64,000 nucleotides of DNA from the NCBI RefSeq assembly GCF_006716425.1, contig NZ_VFOZ01000002.1, forward strand, positions 558,001 through 622,000, read 5' to 3'. Source of the DNA: Actinoallomurus bryophytorum. GTDB taxonomy: Bacteria; Actinomycetota; Actinomycetes; Streptosporangiales; Streptosporangiaceae. The position numbers and the translations under genes are program-made. This document shows, piece by piece, positions 27,668 to 36,842 of the stretch; the stretch's first letter is position 1; the number at the start of each line of letters is the position of its first letter. The notes beneath the pieces were generated by a model. The model worked only from the letters and a program-made list of their open reading frames with translations. It was not told the origin of the DNA and made no database searches.

Positions 27668-28999
27668 TCAGACGCCCGGCAGCCTGCGCGGCGAGTCGCG
27701 CAGGTAGACCGCCCACGTCACGGCCGCGCAGAGCGTGTAGAACGCGATGAAGGCGGCATAGGCGCCGTCGCCCGACCCGTACGCGAGGAAGGACTGCCGG
27801 AAGGCCAGGTTGACCAGGACGCCACCGAGGGCGCCGATCGCGCCGGCGAGGCCGATCAGGGCCCCGGACAGCCTCCGGGCCTCCGCTTCCACCGGCGTCT
27901 TCGCGCGGAAGATCGCCGGGATCATCTTGTACGTCGAGCCGTTGCCGATCCCGCTGAGCACGAACAGCGCCACGAAGCCGGCGATGAACAGCGGCAGCGA
28001 GCCCCGTGCCGAGGCGAGCAGGACGACCGCGGCGCCGAGCGCCATCGCGACGAAGCCCGCGAACGTGATCCTGGCGCCGCCGAGCCGGTCGGCGGCCCAG
28101 CCGCCCACCGGGCGGACCAGCGAGCCCAGCAGCGGCCCGAGGAAGGTGAGGTAGGCGGCCTTCACCGGGGTGTCGAAGTCGGTGGCGAACTGCACCTGCA
28201 GCACCTGGCCGAAGGCGAAGCCGAAACCGATGAACGAGCCGAACGAGCCGACGTAGAGCAGCGAGACGATCCAGGTGTGCGCGTCCCCGGCCACGTCGCG
28301 CATGGCCCGCCGGTCGTTGCGGACGCCCGTGAGGTTGTCCATTCCGAACGCGGCGCCGAGGGCGGCCAGGACGATGAGCGGCACGTAGACGCCGGCCACC
28401 AGCCGCGGATGGCCGGCTCCCGCCAGGGCCAGGACGGCCAGGCCGACGAGCTGCACCGCGGCCACGCCCAGGTTCCCGCCGCCGGCGTTGACGCCCAGGG
28501 CCCAGCCCTTGAGGCGCTGCGGGAAGAAGGCGTTGATGTTCGCCATCGAGGAGGCGAAGTTGCCGCCGCCGACGCCCGCGACCGCGGAGATCGCCAGCAG
28601 GGTCCCGTAGGAGACGCCGGGTCTGATCAGGACGGCGGCGAGCAGGGCGGGGACGAGCAGCAGCGCCGCGCTGACCATGGTCCAGTTTCGGCCGCCGAAC
28701 CTGGCGACCGCGAAGGTGTACGGCAGCCGCAGCACCGCTCCGAGGGCCGTCGGAACGGTGGTGAGCACGAACTTGCCGGCCGGGTCGACGTGGTACTCCG
28801 GCCCGAGGAAGAGCACGAGCACCGACCACAGGCTCCAGACCGAAAACCCGATGTGCTCGGAGAAGATGGAGAAGACGAGGTTGCGCCGTGCGATCCCGGC
28901 GCCGGTCCCGGCCCAGAACTCCGGGTCGTCGGGTCGCCAGTCGGCGATCCACCGGCCGTCCGTGCCGGTGGCCGGTGGGCGTTGCTCAACGGTGGTCAT
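27668..28999 (-). CDS. narK: Nitrate/nitrite MFS transporter
   Basis: Imports nitrate (and/or exports nitrite) across the cytoplasmic membrane for assimilation. 443 residues with about 12 helices and the NarK nitrate signatures: GGGNFASSMANINAFFP with GWALGVNAGGGNLG in the first half and the second-half glycine-rich counterpart (GLAGAIGALGGVLVN). The ATG of MTTVEQRPP has no ribosome site (CCCCCTCC precedes it), so translation may be leaderless. It diverges from nasA; one degenerate copy of the shared 18-bp motif lies 45 bases upstream. Its job in the module is to feed the NasA/NirBD pathway. Confidence 0.92.
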   Translation of the reverse strand: MTTVEQRPPATGTDGRWIADWRPDDPEFWAGTGAGIARRNLVFSIFSEHIGFSVWSLWSVLVLFLGPEYHVDPAGKFVLTTVPTALGAVLRLPYTFAVARFGGRNWTMVSAALLLVPALLAAVLIRPGVSYGTLLAISAVAGVGGGNFASSMANINAFFPQRLKGWALGVNAGGGNLGVAAVQLVGLAVLALAGAGHPRLVAGVYVPLIVLAALGAAFGMDNLTGVRNDRRAMRDVAGDAHTWIVSLLYVGSFGSFIGFGFAFGQVLQVQFATDFDTPVKAAYLTFLGPLLGSLVRPVGGWAADRLGGARITFAGFVAMALGAAVVLLASARGSLPLFIAGFVALFVLSGIGNGSTYKMIPAIFRAKTPVEAEARRLSGALIGLAGAIGALGGVLVNLAFRQSFLAYGSGDGAYAAFIAFYTLCAAVTWAVYLRDSPRRLPGV

Positions 29000-29044
29000 G
29001 GAGGGGGACGGTAGGAAGCTGCCGTTTCCCGGCCGTGTGCCGCG

Positions 29045-29062
29045 TGATTCGGCGGCGATACG
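29045..29062. promoter_or_regulatory. Nitrate-module motif, copy 1 (narK promoter)
   Basis: TGATTCGGCGGCGATACG matches each of the other two copies at 14 of 18 positions. It lies 45 bases upstream of narK. The inner pattern GATTC-n6-GATAC keeps the five-six-five spacing of GlnR-type sites. Confidence 0.5.
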
Positions 29063-29140
29063 TTCCGCGCACCCGGCGGAGACACGCGTTGTGAGCGCAC
29101 CGCTGGGCCGCGCCTCCGGTGAGCCGCTTGTTGCCGCCGG

Positions 29141-29168
29141 GTAATACACGGGACTCAGCGGCGAAACG
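29141..29168. promoter_or_regulatory. Nitrate-module motif, copy 2 (nasA promoter), with extra upstream half
   Basis: GTAAT-n6-GACTC-n6-GAAAC; the core is GGACTCAGCGGCGAAACG at 29151-29168. It ends 21 bases before the nasA ATG, so the transcript start must be very close to the start codon if this is a normal activator site. Spacing agrees with the actinobacterial GlnR pattern gTnAC-n6-GaAAC, though the GACTC half is unusual. Confidence 0.6.
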
Positions 29169-29189
29169 TCCCGGCCGCACGATCGGCGC

Positions 29190-31283
29190 ATGCCGCCGAC
29201 ACCCACGCACTGCCCGTACTGCGCGCTGCAGTGTGGCATGTTCGTCGACGCCGAGGCGATGATCACGCCACGCGAGGACGTCCCGGCCAACGCCGGCGGG
29301 GCGCTGTGCCAGAAGGGCTGGACCGCCGGGGAGCTGCTGTCGGCCCCGGACCGGGTGACGGCACCGCTGATGCGGGCGCACCGCGACGCCCCGTTCGAAC
29401 GGGTCTCGTGGGAGGCCGCGCTGGACCGGATCACCGCCGAGGTGGGACGGGTCCAGGACAGGCACGGCCGCGACGCCGTCGCGGTCTTCGGCGGGGGCGG
29501 GCTCACCAACGAGAAGGCCTACCAGCTCGGTAAGTTCGCGCGGGTCGCGCTGCGCACCGCCAACATCGACTACAACGGCCGGTTCTGCATGTCCTCCGCC
29601 GCGGCGGCGCAGAACCGTGCGTTCGGCCTGGACCGCGGCCTGCCGGTGCCGGTCACCGACGTTCCGGAGGCCGGCGCGATCCTCCTGGCCGGGGGCAACG
29701 TCGCCGAGACGATGCCGCCGTTCGTACGGCATCTGGCCGCCCAGCGGGAGCGGGGCGGGCGGCTCATCGTGGTGGACCCTCGGGAGACCCCTACGGCGCG
29801 GCTCGCCGACCTGCATCTGCAGCTCACGCCGGGCACCGACCTGGCGCTGGCGAACGGGCTGCTGCACCTGGCGATGACCGAGGGGCTGATCGACGAGGCG
29901 TACCTCGCCCGGCGCGTGTCGGGCCTCGAGGCGGTCCGTACGGTGGTCAACGCGTACTGGCCGGAGCGGGTCGAGCGGATCACCGGCGTGCCGGTGCCCC
30001 GGTTGCGCGAGGCCGTCCGGCTGCTCGGCACCGCCGCCCGCGCCCTCATCCTCACCGCGCGCGGCGCCGAACAGCACGCCACCGGCACCGACACGGTCAC
30101 CGCGTTCGTCAACCTGGCCCTCGGGCTGGGACTGCCCGGCCGGCCCGGCTCCGGCTTCGGCTGCCTCACCGGCCAGGGAAACGGGCAGGGCGGCCGCGAG
30201 CACGGCCAGAAGGCCGACCAGCTGCCCGGATACCGCAGGATCGACGACCCGGCGGCGCGGCGGCACGTCGCCCGTGTGTGGGGCGTCCGCCCGGAGGACC
30301 TGCCCGGCCCGGGGCTGTCCGCGGCCGAGCTGCTCGGCGCACTGGGCACCGAGGACGGGCCGCGTGCCCTGCTGGTCTTCGGCTCCAACCCGGTGGTGTC
30401 CGCGCCGGACTCGGCGCGCGTCGAGAAGCGCCTGGACGCGCTGGAGTTCCTCGCGGTCGCCGACTTCGTGCCGTCGGAGACCGCGATGCGCGCCGACGTG
30501 GTGCTGCCGACCGCCCAGTGGGCCGAGGAGACCGGCACGGTCACGAACCTGGAGGGCCGGGTGCTGCTGCGCCGCGCGGCCCGTCCCAGGCCGGCCGGGG
30601 TCCGCGACGACCTGGAGATCATCGCCGCGCTGGCGGAGCGGCTGAAGGCCCCTGGCCGGTTCAGCACCGAGCCGTCGGAGGTGTTCGAGGAGCTGCGCGC
30701 GGCCAGCGCGGGCGGCATCGCCGACTACTCCGGCATCACCTACGAGCGAATCGTCGCCGAGACCGGGGTGTTCTGGCCCTGTCCGGGCGAGGGACACCCG
30801 GGTACGCCTCGCGTCTTCCTCGACAGATTCGCCACGCCCGACGGCCGCGCCCGTATGGTGCCGGTCGAACACCGGGGCCCGGTCGAGCGGCCCTGCGCGG
30901 ACTATCCGCTGCACCTCACCACGGGACGCGTGCTCGCGCACTACCAGAGCGGGGCGCAGACCCGGCGCGTCCGCGCGCTGGTCGATGCCGTGCCGGAGGC
31001 CTTCGTCGAGCTCCATCCCGACCTGGCCGGGCGGCTCGGCGTCGACGACGGCGCGACCGTCCGGGTCACCAGCCGGCGGGGAAGCGCGGTCGCCAAGGTC
31101 CGGGTCTGCGCCACGATCCGGCGCGACACCGTCTTCATGCCCTTCCACTGGGCCGGCGCCGCACGCGCCAACCTGCTGACCAATCCCGCGCTCGATCCGA
31201 TCTCACGGATGCCGGAGTTCAAGGTGTGCGCCGTACGCGTGGACGCCGTGGACCAGGACAGAGGAACGGGGAGCCGGGGATGA
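29190..31283 (+). CDS. nasA: Assimilatory nitrate reductase catalytic subunit
   Basis: Reduces nitrate to nitrite in the cytoplasm using a bis-MGD molybdenum cofactor and one [4Fe-4S] cluster. The cluster ligands are CPYCALQC with a fourth Cys in ALCQKG near residue 40. The molybdopterin domains follow, including NIDYNGRFCMSSAAAAQ (the Mo-ligand Cys region), LTGQGNGQGGREHGQKADQ and the C-terminal dinucleotide-binding fold LHLTTGRVLAHYQSG. 697 residues, normal for NasA/NasC without the C-terminal Fe-S extension. Its TGA overlaps the flavoprotein ATG (ATGA). Under GlnR/NnaR control by analogy with streptomycetes. Confidence 0.95.
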   Translation: MPPTPTHCPYCALQCGMFVDAEAMITPREDVPANAGGALCQKGWTAGELLSAPDRVTAPLMRAHRDAPFERVSWEAALDRITAEVGRVQDRHGRDAVAVFGGGGLTNEKAYQLGKFARVALRTANIDYNGRFCMSSAAAAQNRAFGLDRGLPVPVTDVPEAGAILLAGGNVAETMPPFVRHLAAQRERGGRLIVVDPRETPTARLADLHLQLTPGTDLALANGLLHLAMTEGLIDEAYLARRVSGLEAVRTVVNAYWPERVERITGVPVPRLREAVRLLGTAARALILTARGAEQHATGTDTVTAFVNLALGLGLPGRPGSGFGCLTGQGNGQGGREHGQKADQLPGYRRIDDPAARRHVARVWGVRPEDLPGPGLSAAELLGALGTEDGPRALLVFGSNPVVSAPDSARVEKRLDALEFLAVADFVPSETAMRADVVLPTAQWAEETGTVTNLEGRVLLRRAARPRPAGVRDDLEIIAALAERLKAPGRFSTEPSEVFEELRAASAGGIADYSGITYERIVAETGVFWPCPGEGHPGTPRVFLDRFATPDGRARMVPVEHRGPVERPCADYPLHLTTGRVLAHYQSGAQTRRVRALVDAVPEAFVELHPDLAGRLGVDDGATVRVTSRRGSAVAKVRVCATIRRDTVFMPFHWAGAARANLLTNPALDPISRMPEFKVCAVRVDAVDQDRGTGSRG

Positions 31284-32728
31284 GAACGGTGATCGTGGGC
31301 AACGGCATGGCCGGCTCACGGCTGGTCGGTGAGCTGAGAAGCCGGGACCGGCGGATGCCGATCACCGTCTTCGGCGCGGAGAAGGCCAGGCCCTACAACC
31401 GCGTGATGCTCTCGAACGTCCTGGCCGGGGCGTCGGCGCCCGGCGACATCCACCTCACCGATCCCGGGTGGTACGCCGACAACGACGTCGACGCGCGGCT
31501 CGGCCTGCCGATCACCCGGATCGACCGGCGGGAGCGGACCGTCACGTCGGCCGACGGCGACGTCACGCCCTACGACGCGCTGGTGCTGGCCACCGGGAGC
31601 ACGCCGGTCGTGCCCCCGCTGCCCGGACTGGACGCCGAGGGTGTCGTCGTGTTCCGCACCCTCGAGGACTGCCGGGCCATCGTCCGGCACGCCGAGAGCG
31701 CGCGGTCCGCGGTCGTCGTGGGCGGCGGGCTGCTCGGCCTGGAGGCCGCGCGCGGGCTGGCCGGGCGGGGCGTACCGGTGACCGTCGTCCACCGGGCCGG
31801 GCATCTGATGGACCGGCAATTGGACCCCGAGGCCGGCGGCGTCCTGCGCCGCACGCTCCACGACCTGGGCGTCCGCACTCTCCTGAACGCCCGCCTGAGC
31901 GCCGCGCGCGCCGAGGTCGGCCGCGTGAGCGGCGTGGAGCTCGACGACGGCACGGTCCTGGCGGCCGATCTGGTCGTGCTCGCCTGTGGTGTCAGGCCGG
32001 AGACCGGCCTGGCCACGGCCTCCGGCCTGACCGTGGACCGCGGTGTCCTGGTCGACGACCGGCTGCGGTCCGTCGACGACCCCGGCGTCCACGCGATCGG
32101 CGAGTGCGCCCAGCACCAGGGCACGGTGTACGGGCTGGTCGCGCCGGCGTGGGAGCAGGCACGGGTGGTCGCCGACGTCCTGACCGGCCGTACCGCGCGC
32201 TATCGGGGATCCCGGCTGGTCACGCGGCTCAAGGCGACCGGGATCGAGCTGGCCGCGATGGGCGAGACGGGCCTGGGCGACGACGAGGCCGAGGTCGTCC
32301 GCTTCACCGACCCCACGCGCGGCACGTACAAGAAGATCGTGATCAGGGACGGTCTGCTGGTCGGTGCGATCCTGCTCGGCGAGACCGGTACGGCCGGGCT
32401 GCTCACCCAGCTGTACGACCGTGCGGAGCCGCTGCCCGCCGACCGGCTGCACCTGCTGTTCGACGGCCTGGGCACGGGCACCCCGGTGGACACGCCGGTA
32501 CGGATCCCGGACACGGCGACCGTCTGCCGGTGCAACAACGTCACCAAGGGACGTATCCGGGCGAGCTGGGAGGCCGGTGCGCGCGACGTGCCGGGCGTCG
32601 CGGCCGAGACCAGGGCCACCACCGGCTGCGGCGGCTGCCGGGACACCGTGGTGGGAATCCTGGAGTGGCTGGACCGCCAGGACCCGGGCCCTCACCACGA
32701 GCCGGGGGCGGAGGTGAGCCGGTTGTAG
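31280..32728 (+). CDS. nasB: Nitrate reductase electron-transfer flavoprotein (NasB-like), FAD/NAD(P) plus BFD domain
   Basis: Carries electrons from NAD(P)H to NasA. Pyridine-nucleotide oxidoreductase fold: FAD motif VIVGNGMAGSRLVGEL at the N-terminus, NAD motif VVVGGGLLGLEAARGL, and a second FAD segment in HAIGECAQ. A BFD-type [2Fe-2S] domain closes the protein (CRCNNVTKGRI ... TTGCGGC). 482 residues, equal to the N-terminal half of NirB, so it probably arose by duplication of it. Start ATG overlaps the nasA stop by four bases. The symbol follows the Klebsiella/Bacillus usage for this role and is tentative. Confidence 0.85.
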   Translation: MRTVIVGNGMAGSRLVGELRSRDRRMPITVFGAEKARPYNRVMLSNVLAGASAPGDIHLTDPGWYADNDVDARLGLPITRIDRRERTVTSADGDVTPYDALVLATGSTPVVPPLPGLDAEGVVVFRTLEDCRAIVRHAESARSAVVVGGGLLGLEAARGLAGRGVPVTVVHRAGHLMDRQLDPEAGGVLRRTLHDLGVRTLLNARLSAARAEVGRVSGVELDDGTVLAADLVVLACGVRPETGLATASGLTVDRGVLVDDRLRSVDDPGVHAIGECAQHQGTVYGLVAPAWEQARVVADVLTGRTARYRGSRLVTRLKATGIELAAMGETGLGDDEAEVVRFTDPTRGTYKKIVIRDGLLVGAILLGETGTAGLLTQLYDRAEPLPADRLHLLFDGLGTGTPVDTPVRIPDTATVCRCNNVTKGRIRASWEAGARDVPGVAAETRATTGCGGCRDTVVGILEWLDRQDPGPHHEPGAEVSRL

Positions 32729-32735
32729 CACGGCG

Positions 32736-32763
32736 GCAACGGCGCGGACTCGGCGGTGAAACG
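32736..32763. promoter_or_regulatory. Nitrate-module motif, copy 3 (nirB promoter)
   Basis: GCAAC-n6-GACTC-n6-GAAAC, with core GGACTCGGCGGTGAAACG at 32746-32763, 16 of 18 identical to the nasA copy. It sits in the 91-bp gap between the NasB-like gene and nirB, 56 bases before the nirB ATG, showing that nirB has its own promoter in addition to read-through. Confidence 0.6.
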
Positions 32764-32819
32764 CCTCCTCGCCAGGCTCGATGTCACGATCCCATGCCAC
32801 GTCAAGGAGGGTCCAGCGA

Positions 32820-35276
32820 ATGTCCGGCCATCTCGTCGTCACAGGACACGGCCCCGCGGCGCATCGCCTGGTCGAGGCGGTGCGCGCACGGGACACCGGC
32901 GGCCGCTGGCGGGTCACCGTCGTCGGAGAGGAACCCCGGCCCGCGTACGACCGGGTCGCGCTGACGTCCTACCTCACCGACGGCGCGGACCTCGCCTATC
33001 CCCCGCACGACGAGGCCGTGACGTTGCGGACCGGCGACCGGGTGACCGCGATCGACCGCGCGGCACGTACGGTCACGACCGAGGCGGGCACGGCCCTCCG
33101 CTACGACGCCCTGGTCCTGGCCACCGGATCGGTCCCCTTCGTGCCACCGGTCCGGGGTGCCGACACCGCGTTCGTCTACCGGACGATCGACGACCTCGAC
33201 GCGGTACGCGCGCACGTGCCCCCCGGCGGCCGCTCCACGGGAGTGGTCGTGGGCGGTGGCCTCCTGGGTCTGGAGGCGGCGCGTGCCCTGCAGGGACTCG
33301 GCGTCGAGACGCACATCGTCGAGGTGGCTCCGTGGCTCATGTCCCGCCAGCTCGACGAGGGCGGCGGGGCGATGCTGCGCCGCCACATCGAGGCGCTCGG
33401 CCTGCACGTGCACACCGGCACGGTCCTGGAGGGCATCGAGCCGGGGGCGGTCCACCTCGCCGGCGGCGCCGTCCTGGCCGCCGGCGTGGTCGTGTTCTCG
33501 GCCGGTATCCGGCCGCGCGACGAGCTCGCCCGCGCCGCGGGGCTGACGGTCGGCGCGCGCGGGGGCATCGTCGTGGACTCCTCCTGCCGCACCGAGGACC
33601 CGGACATCTTCGCGATCGGTGAGTGCGCGCTGGTGGACGGGCAGGTCTACGGGCTGGTCGGCCCGTGCTTCACCATGGCCGAGGTGGTCGCGGACCGCCT
33701 GCTCGGCGGGGAGTCGGAGTTCAACGGCGCCGACCTGTCCACCCGGCTCAAGCTCATGGACGTCGACGTCGCGAGCTTCGGCGACCCGAACGCGGACGCG
33801 CTGAACGTGAGCTACACCGACCCGGTCGCCGGAACGTACAAGCGGCTCGTCGTCAGCGACGACGCGAAGACCCTCCTAGGCGGTGTCCTCGTCGGCGACG
33901 CCTCCGCGTACCCCACTCTGCGCGCCTCCGTCGGAACGGAACTGCCCGCACCGCCTGAACAGCTCCTGTTCGGCGGCACCGAGCCGGCCGGCGGCCCGCT
34001 GCCCGAGTCGACGATGGTCTGTAGCTGCAACAACGTCAGCGCCGGCGCCATCCGGTCCGCGATCGGCGACGGAGGCCTCACCGACGTGCCCGCCGTGAAG
34101 GCGTGCACCAGGGCGGGCACCGGCTGCGGAAGCTGCGTCCCGCTGGTGAAGAGGCTGCTCGACGAGGAGCTCACCGCCGCGGGGGTCGAGGTGAGCACGG
34201 CGCTGTGCGAGCACTTCGACCACGGCCGCGCCGAGCTGTTCGACATCGTCCGGGTGCGGGGCATCACGACGTTCAGCCGGCTGATCTCCGAGCACGGCAG
34301 GGGCCGCGGCTGCGACATCTGCCGGCCGGTCGTCGCGTCGATCCTGGCCAGCCTCGGCAACGGTCACATCCTCGACGGGGAGCAGGGCAGCCTCCAGGAC
34401 ACCAACGACCAGTTCCTCGCCAACCTGCAGAAGAACGGCACCTACTCCGTGGTGCCGCGCGTGCCCGGCGGCGAGATCTCCCCCGACAAGCTCATCGTCA
34501 TCGGCGAGGTCGCACGCGACTTCGGCCTCTACACCAAGATCACTGGTGCGCAGCGGATCGACATGCTCGGGGCCCGCGTCGAGCAGCTGCCACGGATCTG
34601 GAAGCGGCTGAGCGACGCCGGGTTCGAGTCCGGGCACGCGTACGGCAAGGCACTGCGCACGGTGAAGTCGTGCGTCGGCTCCACCTGGTGCCGGTACGGG
34701 GTGCAGGACTCGGTCGGCATGGCGATCCGCCTCGAATTGCGCTACCGGGGCCTGCGCGCCCCCCACAAGATCAAGTCGGCGGTCTCCGGGTGTGCGCGCG
34801 AGTGCGCCGAGGCGCAGAGCAAGGACTTCGGCGTCATCGCGACCGAGAACGGCTGGAACCTCTACCTCGGCGGGAACGGCGGGATGCGGCCGCGGCACGC
34901 GGACCTGTTCGCCACCGACCTCGACGAGGACTCCCTGATCCGCAGCGTCGACCGGTTCCTGATGTTCTACATCCGCACCGCCGACCGGCTGCAGCGCACC
35001 GCGTCCTGGCTGGAGGGCCTCGACGGCGGGATCGAGTACCTGCGCGAGGTCATCGTGGCCGACCGGCTCGGCATCTGCGCCGAGCTGGACGCCGCCATGG
35101 CCCGGCACGTCGAGGACTACACCGACGAATGGCGCGCGACGCTGGAGGACCCGGACCGGCTCCGCCGCTTCGTCTCGTTCGTCAACGCCCCGGGGACGCC
35201 CGACCCCAGCATCGCCTTCGAGCCCGAGCGCGACCAGATCAAGCCCGTCCTACCGGAGGTAGTGATCATGCCGTGA
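32820..35276 (+). CDS. nirB: NAD(P)H nitrite reductase large subunit
   Basis: Six-electron reduction of nitrite to ammonium in the cytoplasm. 818 residues: FAD/NAD oxidoreductase (1-400; VVVGGGLLGLEAARAL), BFD [2Fe-2S] domain (CSCNNVSAGAI, CTRAGTGCGSC), a second Fe-S-like region (GRGCDICRP), then ferredoxin-like and sirohaem/[4Fe-4S] domains with the four ligands in CVGSTWC and SGCAREC. Start ATG with AAGGAGG nine bases upstream. The stop overlaps the nirD start (GTGA). Sirohaem supply is not encoded here except for a HemD-like regulator. Confidence 0.96.
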   Translation: MSGHLVVTGHGPAAHRLVEAVRARDTGGRWRVTVVGEEPRPAYDRVALTSYLTDGADLAYPPHDEAVTLRTGDRVTAIDRAARTVTTEAGTALRYDALVLATGSVPFVPPVRGADTAFVYRTIDDLDAVRAHVPPGGRSTGVVVGGGLLGLEAARALQGLGVETHIVEVAPWLMSRQLDEGGGAMLRRHIEALGLHVHTGTVLEGIEPGAVHLAGGAVLAAGVVVFSAGIRPRDELARAAGLTVGARGGIVVDSSCRTEDPDIFAIGECALVDGQVYGLVGPCFTMAEVVADRLLGGESEFNGADLSTRLKLMDVDVASFGDPNADALNVSYTDPVAGTYKRLVVSDDAKTLLGGVLVGDASAYPTLRASVGTELPAPPEQLLFGGTEPAGGPLPESTMVCSCNNVSAGAIRSAIGDGGLTDVPAVKACTRAGTGCGSCVPLVKRLLDEELTAAGVEVSTALCEHFDHGRAELFDIVRVRGITTFSRLISEHGRGRGCDICRPVVASILASLGNGHILDGEQGSLQDTNDQFLANLQKNGTYSVVPRVPGGEISPDKLIVIGEVARDFGLYTKITGAQRIDMLGARVEQLPRIWKRLSDAGFESGHAYGKALRTVKSCVGSTWCRYGVQDSVGMAIRLELRYRGLRAPHKIKSAVSGCARECAEAQSKDFGVIATENGWNLYLGGNGGMRPRHADLFATDLDEDSLIRSVDRFLMFYIRTADRLQRTASWLEGLDGGIEYLREVIVADRLGICAELDAAMARHVEDYTDEWRATLEDPDRLRRFVSFVNAPGTPDPSIAFEPERDQIKPVLPEVVIMP

Positions 35277-35599
35277 CACGTTGGCTCGTGGTGTGCGACT
35301 ACGACGACCTGCCGCCCGAGCGCGGCACGTGCGCGCTCGTCGAAGGGGACCAGATCGCGCTGTTCCGTACGCACGACGGGCGGGTCCACGCACTCTCCAA
35401 CCGTGACCCGTTCAGCGGCGCGTACGTCCTCGCACGTGGCATCGTCGGCTCCCGGCGGGGTCTGCCCACGGTGGCCTCTCCCATGTACAAACAGGTCTTC
35501 GACCTGACCACGGGCCACTGCCTGGACGACCCCGCGGTCCGCGTGCCGACGTTCGGTGTACGCCTCAGCGGCTCCCGTGTGGAGGTGGGCCGGCCGTGA
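35273..35599 (+). CDS. nirD: Nitrite reductase small subunit (Rieske-like)
   Basis: Small subunit of the NADH-dependent nitrite reductase, 108 residues, with a Rieske-like fold. As expected for NirD the Rieske Cys/His ligands are absent: the positions are NRDPFSGAYVLARG and PMYKQVFDLTTGHC. The GTG start overlaps the nirB stop and the stop overlaps the nnaR start (both GTGA), so NirB, NirD and the regulator are translationally linked. NirD is needed for normal nitrite reductase activity in related bacteria; the structural reason is not clear. Confidence 0.93.
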   Translation: MTRWLVVCDYDDLPPERGTCALVEGDQIALFRTHDGRVHALSNRDPFSGAYVLARGIVGSRRGLPTVASPMYKQVFDLTTGHCLDDPAVRVPTFGVRLSGSRVEVGRP

Positions 35600-36747
35600 G
35601 CGAAGAGCCGCTGGCCGGTTTCACCGTGGGCGTGACGGCGGCCCGCCGGCATGAGGAGCTCTCGGCGCTGCTCGAACGCCGGGGTGCGCGGGTGGTCTGC
35701 GCGCCCGCGATCCGGCTCGTGCCGCTCACCGACGACGCCGTGCTCCTCGCGGCCACCCGCGAGATGCTCGCCAGACCCGTCGACGCCGTCGTCGTCACCA
35801 CCGCCATCGGCCTTCGCGCGTGGCTGGAGACCGCCGACGGCTGGGGGCTCCGCGACGACCTGATCAAGAGCCTCGGTGACGTGCGCGTCCTCACCCGCGG
35901 CCCGAAGGCGCGCGGGGCCGTACGCGCGGCCGGGCTGACCGAGGCGTGGTCGCCGGAGTCCGAGAGCTGCGAGGAGGTCCTGCGCCACCTCCTGGAGGAG
36001 GACCTCACCGGTCGCAGGATCGCCGTGCAGCTCTACGGTGAGCCTGCTCCGGAGCTGACCGATGGGCTCCGGCGTGCGGGGGCCGAGGTGCTGGAGATCC
36101 CGGTGTACCAGTGGGCGCGGACCGAGGACACCGAGCCGCTGCGGCGCCTCGTCGGGCAGGCCGTGGCCGGGACGCTGGACGCGATCACCTTCACCAGTGC
36201 GCCGGCCGTCGCGGCGACGCTGTCCACGGCCGCGGAGCACGACGCCGAGGAACCCCTGCTCGACGCTCTGCGCACCCGGGTGGTCGCCGCGTGCGTCGGG
36301 CCGGTGACCGCGGCCGGGCTGGAGCGCAGGGACGTGCCGACCGTACGCCCGGACCGGGCACGGATCGGCGCGCTCGTCCGCGCGCTCGCCGCCGACCTGC
36401 CCGCACGCCGGGCCGGCCGGATCGTCGTCCAGGGCCACACTCTGGAGATTCGCGGGCACGGCGTGATGCTCGACGGCCGGCTACGGCCGATCGCCCGCGC
36501 GCCCATGGCGATCCTGCGGGCACTGGCGGTCCGGCCCGGCCACGTCGTGTCCCGGACCGAACTCCGCGGTGCGCTGCCCGGCGGATCCCCTTCCGCCGGT
36601 CCGTTCACGGCGCGTCCGCAGCCCGACGAGCACGCCGTGGAGATGGCGGTGGCGCGGCTGCGGCGCGGCCTCGGCCACCAGTACCTCGTCGAGACGGTGG
36701 TCAAGCGCGGTTACCGGCTCGCCTGCGCCCTCCCGGCGGCGCGGTGA
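35596..36747 (+). CDS. nnaR: HemD-like / winged-helix regulator of nitrate assimilation
   Basis: Two-domain protein (383 residues): uroporphyrinogen-III synthase fold at about 8-265 ([44 protein letters not shown]), followed by an OmpR-type winged helix at about 285-378 ([33 protein letters not shown]). This is the architecture of NnaR of Streptomyces, a co-activator of nitrate/nitrite assimilation genes with GlnR. It is last in the nas/nir operon, with a GTGA overlap with nirD, which supports that role. Whether the HemD half is still catalytic or only senses a tetrapyrrole cannot be judged here. Confidence 0.9.
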   Translation: MSEEPLAGFTVGVTAARRHEELSALLERRGARVVCAPAIRLVPLTDDAVLLAATREMLARPVDAVVVTTAIGLRAWLETADGWGLRDDLIKSLGDVRVLTRGPKARGAVRAAGLTEAWSPESESCEEVLRHLLEEDLTGRRIAVQLYGEPAPELTDGLRRAGAEVLEIPVYQWARTEDTEPLRRLVGQAVAGTLDAITFTSAPAVAATLSTAAEHDAEEPLLDALRTRVVAACVGPVTAAGLERRDVPTVRPDRARIGALVRALAADLPARRAGRIVVQGHTLEIRGHGVMLDGRLRPIARAPMAILRALAVRPGHVVSRTELRGALPGGSPSAGPFTARPQPDEHAVEMAVARLRRGLGHQYLVETVVKRGYRLACALPAAR

Positions 36748-36842
36748 CATCGCCGGCGGCCGGCCACCCTGTGCTCCCCGCCAGAGGCAAAGGCTTCGGT
36801 ACGCGGGCCGCCTCACCCGGCCGGGCAGTGGATGATTCGAAC

